This document shows positions 11,881 to 23,744 of a stretch of DNA of 64,000 bases, piece by piece. The position numbers were made by a program, and so were the translations under genes. The notes beneath the pieces are model-generated. The model had not been told where the DNA came from. It made no database searches and was given only the letters and a program-made list of their open reading frames with translations. Every line of letters starts with the position of its first letter. Positions within the stretch are counted from its first letter, which is position 1. Location: contig NW_006768810.1 in assembly GCF_000204055.1 (NCBI RefSeq), positions 369,697 to 433,696 of the forward strand. Reading direction: 5' to 3'. Source of the DNA: Melampsora larici-populina 98AG31 (lineage: Eukaryota > Basidiomycota > Pucciniomycetes > Pucciniales > Melampsoraceae).

Positions 11881-14604
11881 TGCGAATCATGGCCTGAACA
11901 CCATCAGCAAAAGTGTTTGACACCGGCTTACCCACATCAGTGGATGACATCTTACTAATCTTGCTTCGAGCGTAACGCAAGAAATTCTTCATCGATTCTG
12001 TGGATACTGAATTGGCATTGTTTTGGAATTTTACGTTGTGACCGGACCTCATCTTCAACTGTTGAATGAGTAGCCGAAGCTGATGGTGCCAATGCAGGTT
12101 ATAATGAGCAATAAGATTCATTTAATTTCAAATGTTAATTTAAAAATTGACCCACCAATGGTATGTTTGAAGAAAATCAATCCATCAGGCGATGTATATC
12201 GGTTCCATTTCCCTTAATACGACGATGATGAGCCAAATTAAGCTGGGAGTGAGCTAAACTGAGATAAAATACATACAGTATTGTTGAACGGCCGTTTGAG
12301 GGTATCAACAACATGTGTTTAACTACGTGTGCCATCTTTTTGGGTAGATCGTGCTCCAGCAACAGTACCATGCGAGGTAGGTGGCGTGAATAGTGAGACA
12401 TTCCTGTGATGCCTTGAGCCATAATCGACCACCACTTCCACATCAGCATCAACCTACCTATGTCACCTGCTCGAGCCGCGTTGTGCGCCTCAATGATGGT
12501 GGCAAAGTCGCGTAGACGATAGAGTAGGTTGATATGTGTGGTGTTGTTGTTTTTGCGAGCTGAATCAAAAGCCGCAGGTGTGAAAAATCGCTCCCAGACT
12601 CGCTTGAAAAGTTCTGCGCAGTCGTCCTCCAGCGACAGATCCAGAGGTCCAATCTGTTCCAAAACCTCCCTACGTAGAAGCCATAGTTCTGGTCTTAATC
12701 AACCATGAATACAATTCGTGACTATTAATGAATGAAAGAACATAGTACTTACGTCAATACAAAAAACAGTGAAGCATCATGAGATTTTTTAGTCATCATC
12801 ATCAGAGTATTAAAATCCTGTTGCGAGGGATGTTTCGCAGTCCCACCCAACGCCTCCACTGTTTGCCAGGCACCAGTGTCCTGGCCATCCTTAGAGTCAC
12901 CCCAGTGCTTTGAGCACAATGCCTTGCACATGTTCCAAGTGGCATGAGCCGGGCCGAAAACAGTGACAATCCAGCGAAGCAAGTCCTCCATATTACTTGA
13001 AGGAAAGTGCTTGCGACGCAAGCTTTCCACGAGCTCATTCGATCCTACATCGCCCTCAGCAAACAGGAGTCCTTTGGCAAATTCATCAACATCTACACCT
13101 ATTTGAGACATAACCTCCTCCAAAGCTTGAGAAACACCTTCTGCAGAGGAATCCGGGGCGTCCATTAAGCGTAAGAAGAAAATATTGGGTTGATATATTT
13201 GAATTGGATCAATAGATGCAGGTTGAGTTTTTAGAACTGGTAGCTTTACAGCGTTATCACCAGGTAGATGTTCAACATAGGTCTTCAAAACATCCGCCAG
13301 CTGAGCTAAAATGACACCTTTCCAATGAGTGATTTGATCAGGAGTCGGAATGAACATTGACATTTCAACAGGCCAATCAGCAGCAGCAGCCATGGCCTTC
13401 TTGAAAGCCTTCAAGTCGACTTCCTCAGGAAGCACGCCTTCTAGAAGATGAGGAGGTGGCACATGAAAGAACCCCCATGTGCCATGGAAAGTCTGAGTAG
13501 ATGTCTCCATTCGGTGATTGTGGATTCGGAGGTGGATATCGATATTATCAAAGCAGAGGAATGGGCGTATCACATGGGACTTTTTGAAAGTGTAGATGAG
13601 TCGATCAGCTTGTAAATCACGTAATCGCTCCATGAATCAAATAGAAGTTTCATGTGAGACCGTTAGAGCCATCGAGTGGAGAAACTCATTGACACGGTAG
13701 GTCACCCCACTTGCAACAAAGGTCACCCCATTTAACACTTGTAGAGCATTGTTTCTTCGGTTGCAAGCGAAGGCTAACATGGAACACATGGTAAAGGGAA
13801 GCTACAAAATGATTCATAAATACATGAGCTTATGAACAACAAGGTATCATCGAATATCAACAAAAGTAGCTAACCATCTTCAACTTATGGTCTTTCAAGC
13901 CTGCTCCCCGCTTTGATACATAGACAAGGTTGTCCAAGGAAAGGATCGTAGCTTCGTCCGCTACGTCGGAGATTGAATCAGGATTTCCATTAGTAGAAGC
14001 TGGTGCAGTTGACGTGATATCTTGATCTACATTGTGATCAAAGTCTTCATCCGTAGTTTCGGTCAATTCCAAAGATGATTGCAGTTTTCTCAAAATCAGC
14101 TTGTGCAAGAACGGCATCGAACCCTTCACTATATTTTCACGACGTTCCTCGGCATGTTGAGTAAAGAAATCCTCGCTAATGCTGTTCGAACTAACGTACA
14201 AGCCCTGTGGGTAGGCGCCCACTGGTGCGTTTTGGGCATTAACAATGGCAGAAGCCTGGACAGTGGAAATAATATACTCATGTCAGTCATAGAAATCTGA
14301 TTGTATAGATGTCAAGCAAGGATCTAACCTGCTCTAAAATAAAATCCATCCAGATATCTGACCCCTCTGGACTACCTCGAAGCATGTCCCCAAAACCTTC
14401 TAGTATCTCTACTGTCTCCCTTTCACCAACACCAGCTCTCATTAGTCGACGACGGTAAATTAGATCTGATTGGTTCAAGGTAATAAAGCCATGAATAAAC
14501 TTTTTAGGAGACAGGCCAACTTTCTGGATATAGTTGCACACACTAAGGATGCGAGCTGGTAGGCCGGAGACAGGGGTAGGAAGCGAAGGGATATTGGAGT
14601 TCAT
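11753..14604 (-). pseudogene. DUF6589-type protein gene with two in-frame TGA codons
   Basis: Predicted five exons: 14604-14329, 14255-13875, 13801-12753, 12669-12156 and 12079-11753. Phases close for about 848 codons, but TGA interrupts at 13639-13637 (between HETSI and FMERLRDLQ) and 12179-12177 (between HRLMD and FSSNIPLL, probably TGG to TGA). Sequence on both sides continues the same domain. Features typical of the DUF6589 family as I remember it: FDNIDIHLRIHNHR, an acidic GD (LLFAEGDVGSNELVESL), and a Trp/His helix block with FGPAHATWNMCKALCSKHWG. This could be an RNase-H-like recombinase fold (inference). The C-terminus is acidic. Alternatives: recoding, or two shorter translated products. 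The in-frame stops suggest decay of this copy. Confidence 0.72.
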
Positions 14605-15524
14605 ACTGTCAGTGAAGTATAGAAACGTCTGAAGATGTTAAAGCTCTAGTGAAGGGTATTAAAGCAGTTATTCAAGACAAAAGAGCACGTTGGGAGTATG
14701 TAAAGGCTTATATGAGCTAGATGTGGGCTTGAGGTCCCTGAGATCAAAACTTCGATGACGATGTGTTCATCCAAAGTTACTTTACAAAATTTTTGTCCGC
14801 GTAGCCGGTTTGGCGTTTGAAAGCTTTCCAAATGCGTGACCGACCTTTCGGACCCAAGTTGAAACACAATTAGTTTGATAAGGTGCTATCGGGTTGGACT
14901 CTGACTTCTACTCTGAGATATGTTGCTATTAATTCACTCACAATCCAAAACTTATTGTGATACCGCAATCAGTAAGAAAATTGCGACATTTGGAAGCACA
15001 AAGGCCCTCCGATTTCCTGACATTTCGCATTTGGAACGCGTTCAGCAATATGAGCGCTTTTCAGAGCTTTCCAGATCGGTCATATCAGCTTTTTATTGTC
15101 ATCCGGTACGGTTTTAAAGATGTTTGTATTGACATCAAACATCAACATCATTCTTAGCAATGATTGACTCGTATGATTTCTTCCCAAAGGCACATGATAC
15201 GCTATGGGGTAGATAAGTGCGACCCGTACGATGTTTGACTCTGCTATTGCCTCGAAATTTTCAGCAGTGATTCAAAGAAATTGCAAAGTTTTGATTGAAT
15301 CACTAGGCATGATGGAATGTGAGGAATACAAGTAAGTCCGATACGCTGGTATGCTGATGGTGTACGCGACTGAAACTGCAGTTTGACTCTAAAAGTCTTG
15401 ATCGCGGTCCAAGTATTTTTGGCGCGTTCTGACCCAATGGCTAAAACCCGCAGCATTTACAGCTCCGCCATACAGGGTCCCAGCAGTCCTGAAGACCAAT
15501 CATTGATCCCCCAGTAGCAAGATT

Positions 15525-15739
15525 TCTAGACAAGATTTTGAGGAGCTTGAAAATGGATCATATGTAATGAACCTTGGCCGTCATCTTTTTATTTTACCTC
15601 GAGGCCTGTTTATTTAGAAACAAAGCAAGCAGCTCGAAGTAGCGTTTTTTGAGGCGATACAGGCGACTTCTCACGCGAGAAATCGGTTTTTAGCCGTAAG
15701 TCCCTCGCTCCTTTGGCGCGAGGGACTTTGTTAAGTTTG
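15525..15739 (-). repeat. Right terminal inverted repeat of the helicase element
   Basis: Reverse complement of 8837-9062. It ends gactttgttaagtttg at 15739 and is followed immediately by the right copy of the target duplication (15740-15748). Confidence 0.92.
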
Positions 15740-15748
15740 ATGGTGAGT
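15740..15748. repeat. Target site duplication, right copy (atggtgagt)
   Basis: Identical to 8828-8836. It includes an ATG followed by a consensus splice donor GTGAGT. Splicing from 15742 to 15855 (ctctcag acceptor) would join this ATG in frame to the coding region of the next gene. Confidence 0.88.
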
Positions 15749-15836
15749 GTCAATAAACTTTGTAACTTCTCCATCTTTTCATATCAATCTCCTTCAAACT
15801 TCACTTTGTGAAACTCGAGAATCAACTCAATTCAAT

Positions 15837-17522
15837 ATGATACCAAGCTCTCAGATAGCCTCGTCTGAATGCGAGGAAGGCGATCTATGGGGTTCGGATG
15901 ATGAAGCAGGTCTCGATGATGAAACTAGTGCAACTTATCATCAAACTTTAAATCAAGAGAACACTACCATGCAAGATGAAGATCCTACTTCCTCGATTCT
16001 CAACCTTCCACCCGATTCACCACCTGCGATCAGTAGTAGTTCTCTACCTCCTACCGCCATCAGACGTCATCCTCCTGTCTTTCAAGGTGCCTTCAGTCAA
16101 GCACGTGTTCAACAACCCATGATGAGGTCTTTTACCGATGCTTTCAATCAACGTCTTCCAAGTCTCTTTCATTCTTCATCAGCTTTACCTACTCATCCAA
16201 CAGGTTCAGAAACCGGTTCGATCTCTCCACTTGTAGATGAATTGGATTTCGGAAATCTTAATCCTTCAGCTCTTTCAGGTGTTCGTGAACAGTATCCTGA
16301 AGTGTTTGAAGAAGCTGCAGCAAGGTTTTTGGAAGATTTTGTGACGGGTCCTTCGATTTCTCCACAGGATCCTGCTTCTCCTGATCAACATCAAAAGAAC
16401 AGAGGCTCCATTGATTCAAGCTTTGGGTTGATGGATAGTAATCATCAGGATGAAGAAAATGAAGAGCTTTCTGGCTCACTCAATGATTCTACGGTTGAAG
16501 GACGAAGAAATAGACCTTTTGTTCGACCTTCAACTACTACTTCTGGCGCGCAAGCTTCATCATCAGCACTAAGACTGTCTATTAGTAGTGCATCAGGATC
16601 TAATCTACCTGAAACCGATCTTTCTTCAACTTCATCTTTCGCACAACGTAACTCAGATTTATCTTTACCATCATCTTCATCCGTACTGAACAACACCAAC
16701 CAACCCAAACCTAAACCACCGGGTTTATTTTTACCACCACGTGCACCACGGTTGGCCAATGATGATAGATATACTCAGACCCCTTTTAACTCTCCATGCG
16801 CTTCTGGACCTTCAACGCCGATTCCTAGTTATCAACCCTTACCTCGTACATCACGTGCTAATCGTAATTCTACTTCACAAGGAAAACCAGATCGAACTGG
16901 TATGTTAAGTTCAAAGAAACGAAAATCAACAGTACCATTACCAGCACCAGCACCACCTCCCCCACCCGCTTCATCGGTAGCTGAACGTCGATTATCAACA
17001 GTTCATGATAATTTATTGAAAGCTAGTGCTAGTGATGGGAAAATTGGAACTGGAAGCGAAAGAAGAACTGTTTCAGGTTTACCACGTCGAGCAGATATTG
17101 ATCAAGTTAGACTTTTGAGACAGATTAGAGAATTACGTAGAGGTGATGGATCTTCTGCTACGATTGAAAAACTTGAACAAGAATGGGAAGCTTTATTAAG
17201 AAGATCAGATGGATTGTATGTATCTTTCTTTTTCTTAATTCTGATCATTTATTTTTGATTTTGATTTTTTTTGGGTCGGTCGGTCGTTTTTCAGGGAAGC
17301 TGCTTTGGAATTAAAAAGGAAAGCTACGGAACATTGTTTGTATTTACGTAGAATGAAAGATGCACTTGGGAGTGAGTTGGTAAGAGTTCAAATTGAAGAA
17401 AGTGTCCTTCGACATGTTCGAGGGATCGTTGCTGTAAGTATTGAACTAGATTATTTCGTTTTTGAGTGGAACCTAACTTTTTGGGGCTTCAGGATCGGAG
17501 AATTCGGAATGAAATGACATGA
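15837..17522 (+). CDS. Unknown protein: disordered N-terminus, C-terminal coiled coil
   Basis: Three exons (15837-17215, 17295-17433, 17493-17522) join cleanly, giving about 515 residues. The start MIPSSQIASSECEEGD is the first in-frame ATG. An alternative start is the ATG at 15740, spliced to 15855, giving M-IASSECEEGD. Residues 1 to about 400 are Ser/Pro-rich, low complexity and probably disordered (PPGLFLPPRAPR, PLPAPAPPPPPAS). The last about 115 residues are helical and charged (DIDQVRLLRQIRELRRGDG, EKLEQEWEALLRRSD, KRKATEHCLYLRRMKDALG). A distant likeness to Mei5/Sfr1-type recombination mediators crossed my mind but is weak. The helicase element sits immediately upstream, so its right TIR now forms the promoter side. 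Confidence 0.75.
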
Positions 17523-19167
17523 TGTGTTATTGAATGGGATTATTTTAATTACCTTCTTTATGTATGACAATCTTGCTACTTGAGCACACATGGTCCATGT
17601 ATTAATTTGATGATAGGTAAGTTTTTTACTCTGTATCAGATCTAGACACCTTATCAAGACTAAGAATTCTAATCAATTTGATTAATTACTTTCAACAGAA
17701 CATATCTTCAGGTGAAGAATGCGCAAATGAGGTTTCGAGATGAATGTATTTTTTGTGAAATGTATATTTATAATCATTTTATTAATTAAAGTTTTTCATG
17801 ATCAAATGAATTTAACATACAAATTCGGAACAGAACTAGAAAAGAATGATCATTTGTGAGATTGTAGATTATGGTTTGGTTTGGATTAGTATTAGAAGTA
17901 TATAGATCATGAAATTGTTATAATGAAGATATGGAAGCAAGTCACTCGTGAATGAAAATTCTTTGATACATGATCAGGTTTAGGTAGTTGTTATATCAAA
18001 CGACTTGCGCCTAAAAAAGATTTGTTGATTGGATTTGAATCTTATCAATAAATAGGCAATGGAGTTTAAAAGTGTTCAATTTGATACACCGCATTGATTG
18101 GTACTGTGTATAGGAGATTTATTTTTCGAAAATCATGATAAAATGGGTTTAAGAAATTTAGGAGAGCCGAAGATAGCTTTTGGATCTTCTGTAACAATTT
18201 TCAGTTGATCATCTTCATAGCACTTCTGATTTAAATGATATATATTTTTTTGGTAAGAGTCTATGTATGTGGATACACTTGAGGGTTTTTTTTGAAAAAG
18301 AATGTGATTGGATTTGACTCTTGTTATGGAACTTGTCACTTTTGAAACAATTGGTTAGAATACTTTGGAATGTTACCATTCTTGTATGCAAAGAAAAAAA
18401 GGGTTACTTGTCTTTTGAACTTGAATTAACTTGGTTTGATGAGATTTGAGTACTACCAAGAACAGGAAAAAATGTGTGATTGGATAGCATTTTAGGATTT
18501 TCCAGAAAACTTGCAAGAGTTGTTTACTGTCATTGTCACTTCATACCTGGCTCTTTTTGTGGGATTTGGTTTGCAACGTTTGATACAACATGAAGAGTTC
18601 ATCCAGGTTTGTTCTAAAGATTTGTAGCATCTCTGATCAAAGGTTTGGGATTACGTAACATCCAAGGGACCAGAATTGCAAAGAAAGGTATATAAACAAG
18701 TGTCTTTCGAAAGGAATAATGATACACGCATACATAGATACATTGAAATGTAGGGTTGTGAAGAATGTTTTGGTGAAAGATGGTGTCGAGACGAGTGAGA
18801 AACAAAGGTGTTTGTATTTTGATACCCAGAACTGATGTAAGAAAAGAAAAACCGAAAAAAATGACAAAAAGAATAGACCAGTGGGTCTTCAGGCTTTTGA
18901 TGCATTTGTTACACCTTGGCACATTCATCTCCCGTACCGGCTTTGAATAACGAAGAGAGAAAACCAAGTCAAGGGTGTTAGTCACAAAGTCTTAGAAAGA
19001 GGTATAAAGAAGTGTTTTTTTGAAATGGAATCATAACACACTCATTGCTTCCACGCTGTTACATTTGTAATAATCTTTGTTCCCGAGCTTCAAGTAGCAT
19101 TCGTCTGGCAAGAAATAAACATAAGCGAAAATAAGTAAGCAGTCATATAGATCAAATGTCATGAGAT
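17523..19167. other. AT-rich intergenic DNA, no supported gene
   Basis: Open frames on the minus strand around 18614-18985 are hydrophobic and overlap each other in three frames without exon borders or family motifs. I see only AT-rich sequence with homopolymer runs. Confidence 0.5.
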
Positions 19168-19806
19168 TTAAATTGATGGAAAACTTGATTTACAAAAGTC
19201 TCCAAAACGTTGAAAGCCTCCATTACAGGCTGGGTTTTTGACCGTCGTTCCATAATAGGTACAATCTTGACCATCTGTATTGTACAAAAGAACAGCCGAA
19301 TGAAAAACCAATGAGTTGTTGATAAATATTGAAAGAAAATGAATATTTTGAAGATGATGATGATGAAGCAATAAAGCCCTCACTCTCCATATGCTTAAAG
19401 TTATGTGTTATATGGAAAGCACTTAACTGGGTACTGATCGACTTGGATCTAGAGCAACAAAGCCTGATGGACACGAAAACCAACCCATAGTATTGATACA
19501 AACTGTTGAGAAAAGGCAAGGAAATTTGACAAGGACTTCAGCTCTGGGATAAAGTTCTTTGAGATACAATCACAGAGGGAGACTTACGATTGCCGTTGTC
19601 CTTCGTGTTCGGTCTCGGTGGGATCCAGGCTGTATTGCATGTCTCTAAAACAGATGTAAGCCGAGTGGTTAGCATATGAGCCTTGTTGCAGATGAGAGTA
19701 TGGAAGACCTACGGCCGGTGACAAAGTAGTATCCTTTTCCCGCTTCGACCTGAGAGATACTGGCGAGGACAGCGAAAAGAGCTAGAACGCAAGATGCTTT
19801 GAACAT
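19168..19806 (-). CDS. Small secreted cysteine-rich protein (effector-like)
   Basis: Four exons, 19806-19713, 19644-19588, 19502-19428 and 19274-19168, give 110 residues with closed phases. The N-terminus is a strong signal peptide (MFKASCVLALFAVLASIS, probable cleavage after VEA, about residue 24). The mature part of about 86 residues has six cysteines (QTCNT, NLCIN, FSCPS, QDCTY, PACNG, DFCKS), an even number that would suit three disulphides. The third donor is the weaker gttaagt. Without that splice the protein would stop at VPS and lose three cysteines. Size, secretion signal and Cys content match candidate effectors of rust fungi. The host target is unknown. I recognise no named family. 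Confidence 0.75.
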
Positions 19807-21739
19807 ATTTTTCTCAAGTGAATAACTGAAATTCTTAAACTATGACTCTGAAATCGTATAAAAGTTAAAGATCTTTAAAAAACAAATGATATATATATAA
19901 AAATGAAGCTTTGAACAGATCATGCGATTCGTGGTTTTTGATTCTTGAATCAATGGAAAAACTATGTAAGGTGATTGAGATTGATGATGAGCTTGGGTGA
20001 ATATTTGCAAAAGTTGATCCTTAAATAGGTTCAAAGACTTCGATAGCGTGGCTTTTGATTTTTTTTCTGATCTCAAAAAATATACGAGGTTATGGTGAAC
20101 GAACAATGCCAAGGTCATAAGTCTGACTCTCAAATATGATCTGATTCAGAATTGACCAATGTCGCAACTACTGATTCCATGCCTATGCCGTCTACAAGAC
20201 AACATCATAGGACAGCTAAAATCGAAAAGAGTAGGCTCTTGAGTCCGGTCATTCAGGCTCAAAACCTTGGAAACCCCCATCACGCGAAAGTGTACGCTCG
20301 AGAAGGGCTTTGTATTATGAGCCATCTTTGTCAAAGCCAGCGGGAAGTTTCTACTCAGTGAGCACAACACGCTTCTTAATGGAAAAAGCCTGATCGAGTC
20401 TTATCAATACGAGTGATCAAGCAGCTCAAGGATCGTTCAACGGTTCGAGCTTTGATATGCAACCATGTGTGACAGGATAATGGTGGTAGTATGCGGATTT
20501 GAAGGGGCCATGTACCTCGCGTTGTTCCGGAATTGGCTCCATGGCCCGACTTCCATAAAAAGACTTGGTGGCCAACTCACGCGGACGCTGTGTGCGTTGC
20601 AAATGAAGCTTTACGGTGTTTGAAGTCGCCATCCCTCACCATATTCGAATTCAACGGTGGCTTCACAGCTTTAGCCGTGCGCACTAGCTAAAGCATCGAC
20701 ACTCAGCCTGGGTACTATGTATCAGCTCAACATTTCCTGCCAGGGTTGACCAAGACACGTCGATTTAGCACTGTCTACGGGAAGAGTGGGAGCATATGAG
20801 GAGTGGAACTCAAAGGATTAGGGCTGCGGTGTTAGGATCAGAGGATAATTGGCGTGAATGGCATAAAGTCAAGACCTTGGAAGAGAAGATACAATTAGCC
20901 TTTGAAGATGCTATTGTAGCAGCAAGCCATTCAGAACTTTCAGCAAATCATCTTTTCAGCCGCAAAAAATCAAGATTATGTTTTTTCTTCCGGTGCAAGA
21001 GTAGCTTTCCCTTTGCCGGGATCACATCAGATCAAACTTAGCATCTCCTTTTCACTTACAATTTCGCTACATTTTTTGTACCTTCTTTTTAGAAGACATC
21101 ATCAAACACTAGCATACATTCATTCTTTTTGTCCTTTTCACTCACTTTATTTTTAGAATCATTATTTACAGTTTCCAAGTGGCATAAACTTTCTAACTAT
21201 CAACCAAGGTCCTTGATTCTTGACGCTTCAGGATCGCTACGCTTCTACCCCGCTCAACTCTCGGCTCCAAATACATTCATTACTTATCTTTGCACTCCTG
21301 GCTCCCGTCAAATATATCAGCCTGTAATACCCTTGTGCCATAGTACATTTCTAGTCATCAATACCTCCAAGCAAAACACCTTGGGTTCACCATACATTCA
21401 TTCTCTACGAGGCACCCGTCAAAGGCAAAGTTGACAGAGGTAATTCTTCTATGGGCCATCGTAGAAGAATGACCAATCGAACGACGCAATGGCCTTGAGA
21501 TGAACCTGAACTGTCTAAAAGGAGTGGATTGAAGCGTGATATACGTACCCTTCCATTATGAAGAGACCATTTCACTGAGCACACTTTATCTGCTAGCGCC
21601 CAGCCCAACGTGAGCTAATCTGAATACTTAGAAATGTTCTTGCGAACCATTTTTTTTTGTAGCACTTCAGCAGACCTCTCTTGAAAGCCTACCCTACATT
21701 CTAAGCGGCTCACCCAGACTGCATTTCAAATATGTTCAC
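19807..21739. other. Intergenic/relic DNA with weak coding signals
   Basis: Minus-strand frame 20632-20426 (starts MATSNTVKLHLQRTQRP, 68 residues) and plus-strand frame from 20796 (MRSGTQRIRAAVLGSEDNW) read like protein but show no family motif or clear exon structure. They could be small genes or relics. The rest shows nothing recognisable. Confidence 0.3.
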
Positions 21740-21930
21740 AGTTACTCGCAATCTCTGTTGATTCAGATGATGCAGAGAGCTTTGTCAAGTTGGTTTCTAT
21801 TCAAGGCATGTTGGTCAGACGTGATGGTCTTCTCCAAATTCGACGGGCTGAGCAAATTGAGCTGTATTCATCCCTGGTTTGTCACAAGGCTGTCACGGGT
21901 GTTGGTGACTTACATGTAGTTAACCTAACT
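21740..21930 (+). pseudogene. Relic resembling the MCM N-terminal OB/zinc region
   Basis: The frame around 21755-21900 encodes DDAESFVKLVSIQGMLVRRD followed by a segment with SSLVCHKAV. This resembles the MCM4-type block KLVSIKGxVIR...FxCLVC. No exon continuation to either side was found and the rest of the protein is absent, so I call it a gene fragment upstream of RPL3. The match is by eye and short. Confidence 0.35.
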
Positions 21931-22132
21931 ACCACCAATTGTGAATGTCATCACTACCGCTGCGAAAATTGAAAATATACCGACTGATTTCAGCTCTTGG
22001 CCCGCCACCCTCCCTGTTACACGAAGACTCTTCCAAGAAGGTCAGTCATATATCCTTTGCAGTCATCTCACCTTTACCATCCATCTCATCCCAACACACT
22101 CTCTCCTCAGGCACTCGACTCCGACTCCGACA

Positions 22133-23744
22133 ATGTCACACCGAAAATGGGAACACCCTCGTGCGTAGCGAGATTCTGAATTCAAGTGATCCTCGCCGCG
22201 CCCTAACCACTTCATCATTCATCTGCGTCTCAATTTCTTTAGGTCACGGTTCTACTGGATTTCTGCCAAGGAAAAGGGTATGCGCCTCTGTCTCCTTGCG
22301 AGAGTATGCGCATCCTGAAGAAGGAGAGCCAATAACCAACCTGACGAACGTGATCGATCCTTTCATCTATACAGGCAGCCCGACACCGCGGTAAAGTCAA
22401 ATCTTTCCCCCGAGATGACAAGACCAAGCCTGTCCACCTCACTGCCATGCTTGGTTACAAGGCCGGCATGACTCACATCGTAAGATAACATCTCCCCGTG
22501 CCTCAAAGTGCTCTTTTTTACACTTTTTATCCGTTGCTTCCGATGGGGATAGGTCCGTGAACTTGAGAGACCCGGTTCCAAGATGCACAAGCGAGAAGTC
22601 GTCGAAGCCGTCACGATCATCGAAACCCCACCTATGGTCATCGTCGGTGTTGTTGGATACGTCGAGACTCCTCGTGGTCTCCGTTCTCTTACTACCGTCT
22701 GGGCCGAGCATTTATCCGACGAAGTCAAACGTCGCTTTTACAAAGTAAATTTTCTACACCATACTAGTTGCTCAGCTCGTTGATAGTTGTACTGATTGTA
22801 TTTGATCTCTTTTGTCATAGAACTGGTACAGGTCGAAGAAGAAAGCCTTCACCAAGTATGCCAAGAAGCACGCCGAGTCCTCAACCGGCTCCATTGCCCG
22901 AGAATTGGAACGTATTCGCAAGTACTGCACTGTTGTTCGAGTTCTCGCCCACACTCAAATCCGCAAGACTGGTCTCAAGCAAAAGAAGGCCCATCTTATG
23001 GAAATCCAAGTCAACGGTGGATCAGTTGCTGACAAAGTCGACTTCGCCAAATCTCACTTCGAGAAAACTTTCGATGTATCCTCTATCTTCGAGCAAGATG
23101 AGAATATCGATGTCATTGCTGTCACCAAGGGTAAGGGTTTCGAGGGTGTAACCCATCGATGGGGAACCAAGAAACTTCCGAGGAAGACACACAAGGGTCT
23201 TCGTAAAGTCGCTTGTATTGGTGCTTGGCATCCATCGAAGGTCATGTTCACCGTTGCCCGTGCTGGTCAAAACGGTTACCATCACCGAACTGAGTGGGTA
23301 CTTTCCTATCTGCGTGTTGACTGATTTGAGGCTTATAAACCTGTTCATTTGTAGGCTCAACAAGAAGGTTTTCCGAGTCGGTAAAGGTGGCGATGAAGCC
23401 AACGCTACTACTGAATTTGATACCACCAAGAAGGCCATCACTCCTATGGGTGGTTTCGTCCGATACGGTGTTGTCAACAATGACTTCCTTATGCTAAAGG
23501 TGAGAATGCTTCCAGTGGCTCCCGGTCCACCCCTCATATTGACTAACTGTGTCTTTCTTTATAGGGATCTGTACCTGGTGTCAAGAAACGTGTCATCACA
23601 CTGCGAAAGTCGCTCATGACTCACACTTCCCGAAGGGATTTAGAGAAGATTCACCTCAAATTCATCGATACTTCTTCCAAATTCGGTCACGGTCGTTTCC
23701 AAACTGCCGCCGAGAAGTCCGCTTTCATGGGTCAACTCAAGTAA
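22133..23744 (+). CDS. RPL3: 60S ribosomal protein L3 (uL3)
   Basis: Seven exons (22133-22160, 22243-22277, 22375-22479, 22553-22744, 22821-23293, 23355-23499, 23565-23744) give 385 residues, close to the yeast length of 387. The N-terminus [47 protein letters not shown] and the RNA-binding loop [20 protein letters not shown] are diagnostic. uL3 is a core large-subunit protein near the peptidyl-transferase centre. The reading ends MGQLK at TAA 23742-23744, slightly short of the usual ...LKKDx tail. The stop overlaps a good donor (gtaagt at 23741), and splicing to an acceptor near 23826 would replace the end. The first exon is only 28 nt. Dense 5' introns are usual for basidiomycete ribosomal genes. 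Confidence 0.96.

Larger units (their letters stand above)
8837..15739. mobile_element. 6.9-kb TIR element carrying a RecQ-like helicase and a DUF6589-type gene
   Basis: The element is bounded by long near-identical terminal inverted repeats (8837-9062 and 15525-15739), starting caaacttaacaaagtccctc and flanked by the perfect 9-bp direct repeat atggtgagt. It contains only two genes: a RecQ-like helicase on + (9277-11880) and a DUF6589-type protein on - (14604-11753). Their 3' ends overlap. Long TIRs with a 9-bp duplication resemble Mutator-like elements, but no MULE transposase is present. I infer that the DUF6589-type protein is the recombinase candidate and the helicase an accessory. Alternatively both are cargo moved in trans. 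I know of no named superfamily with this gene pair. Confidence 0.85.

Noticed and set aside
14646..14867. Extra upstream exon of the DUF6589-type gene
   Set aside because: No phase-compatible acceptor/donor pair joins it to the exon starting at 14604, and its sequence lacks domain features.
8837..15739. Helitron interpretation of the helicase element
   Set aside because: The helicase shows RecQ-like motifs without a Rep/HUH region, and the element has long TIRs and a 9-bp duplication, which Helitrons lack.
18614..18985. Hydrophobic minus-strand frames
   Set aside because: Three overlapping frames, T-rich composition, no motifs or splice structure.
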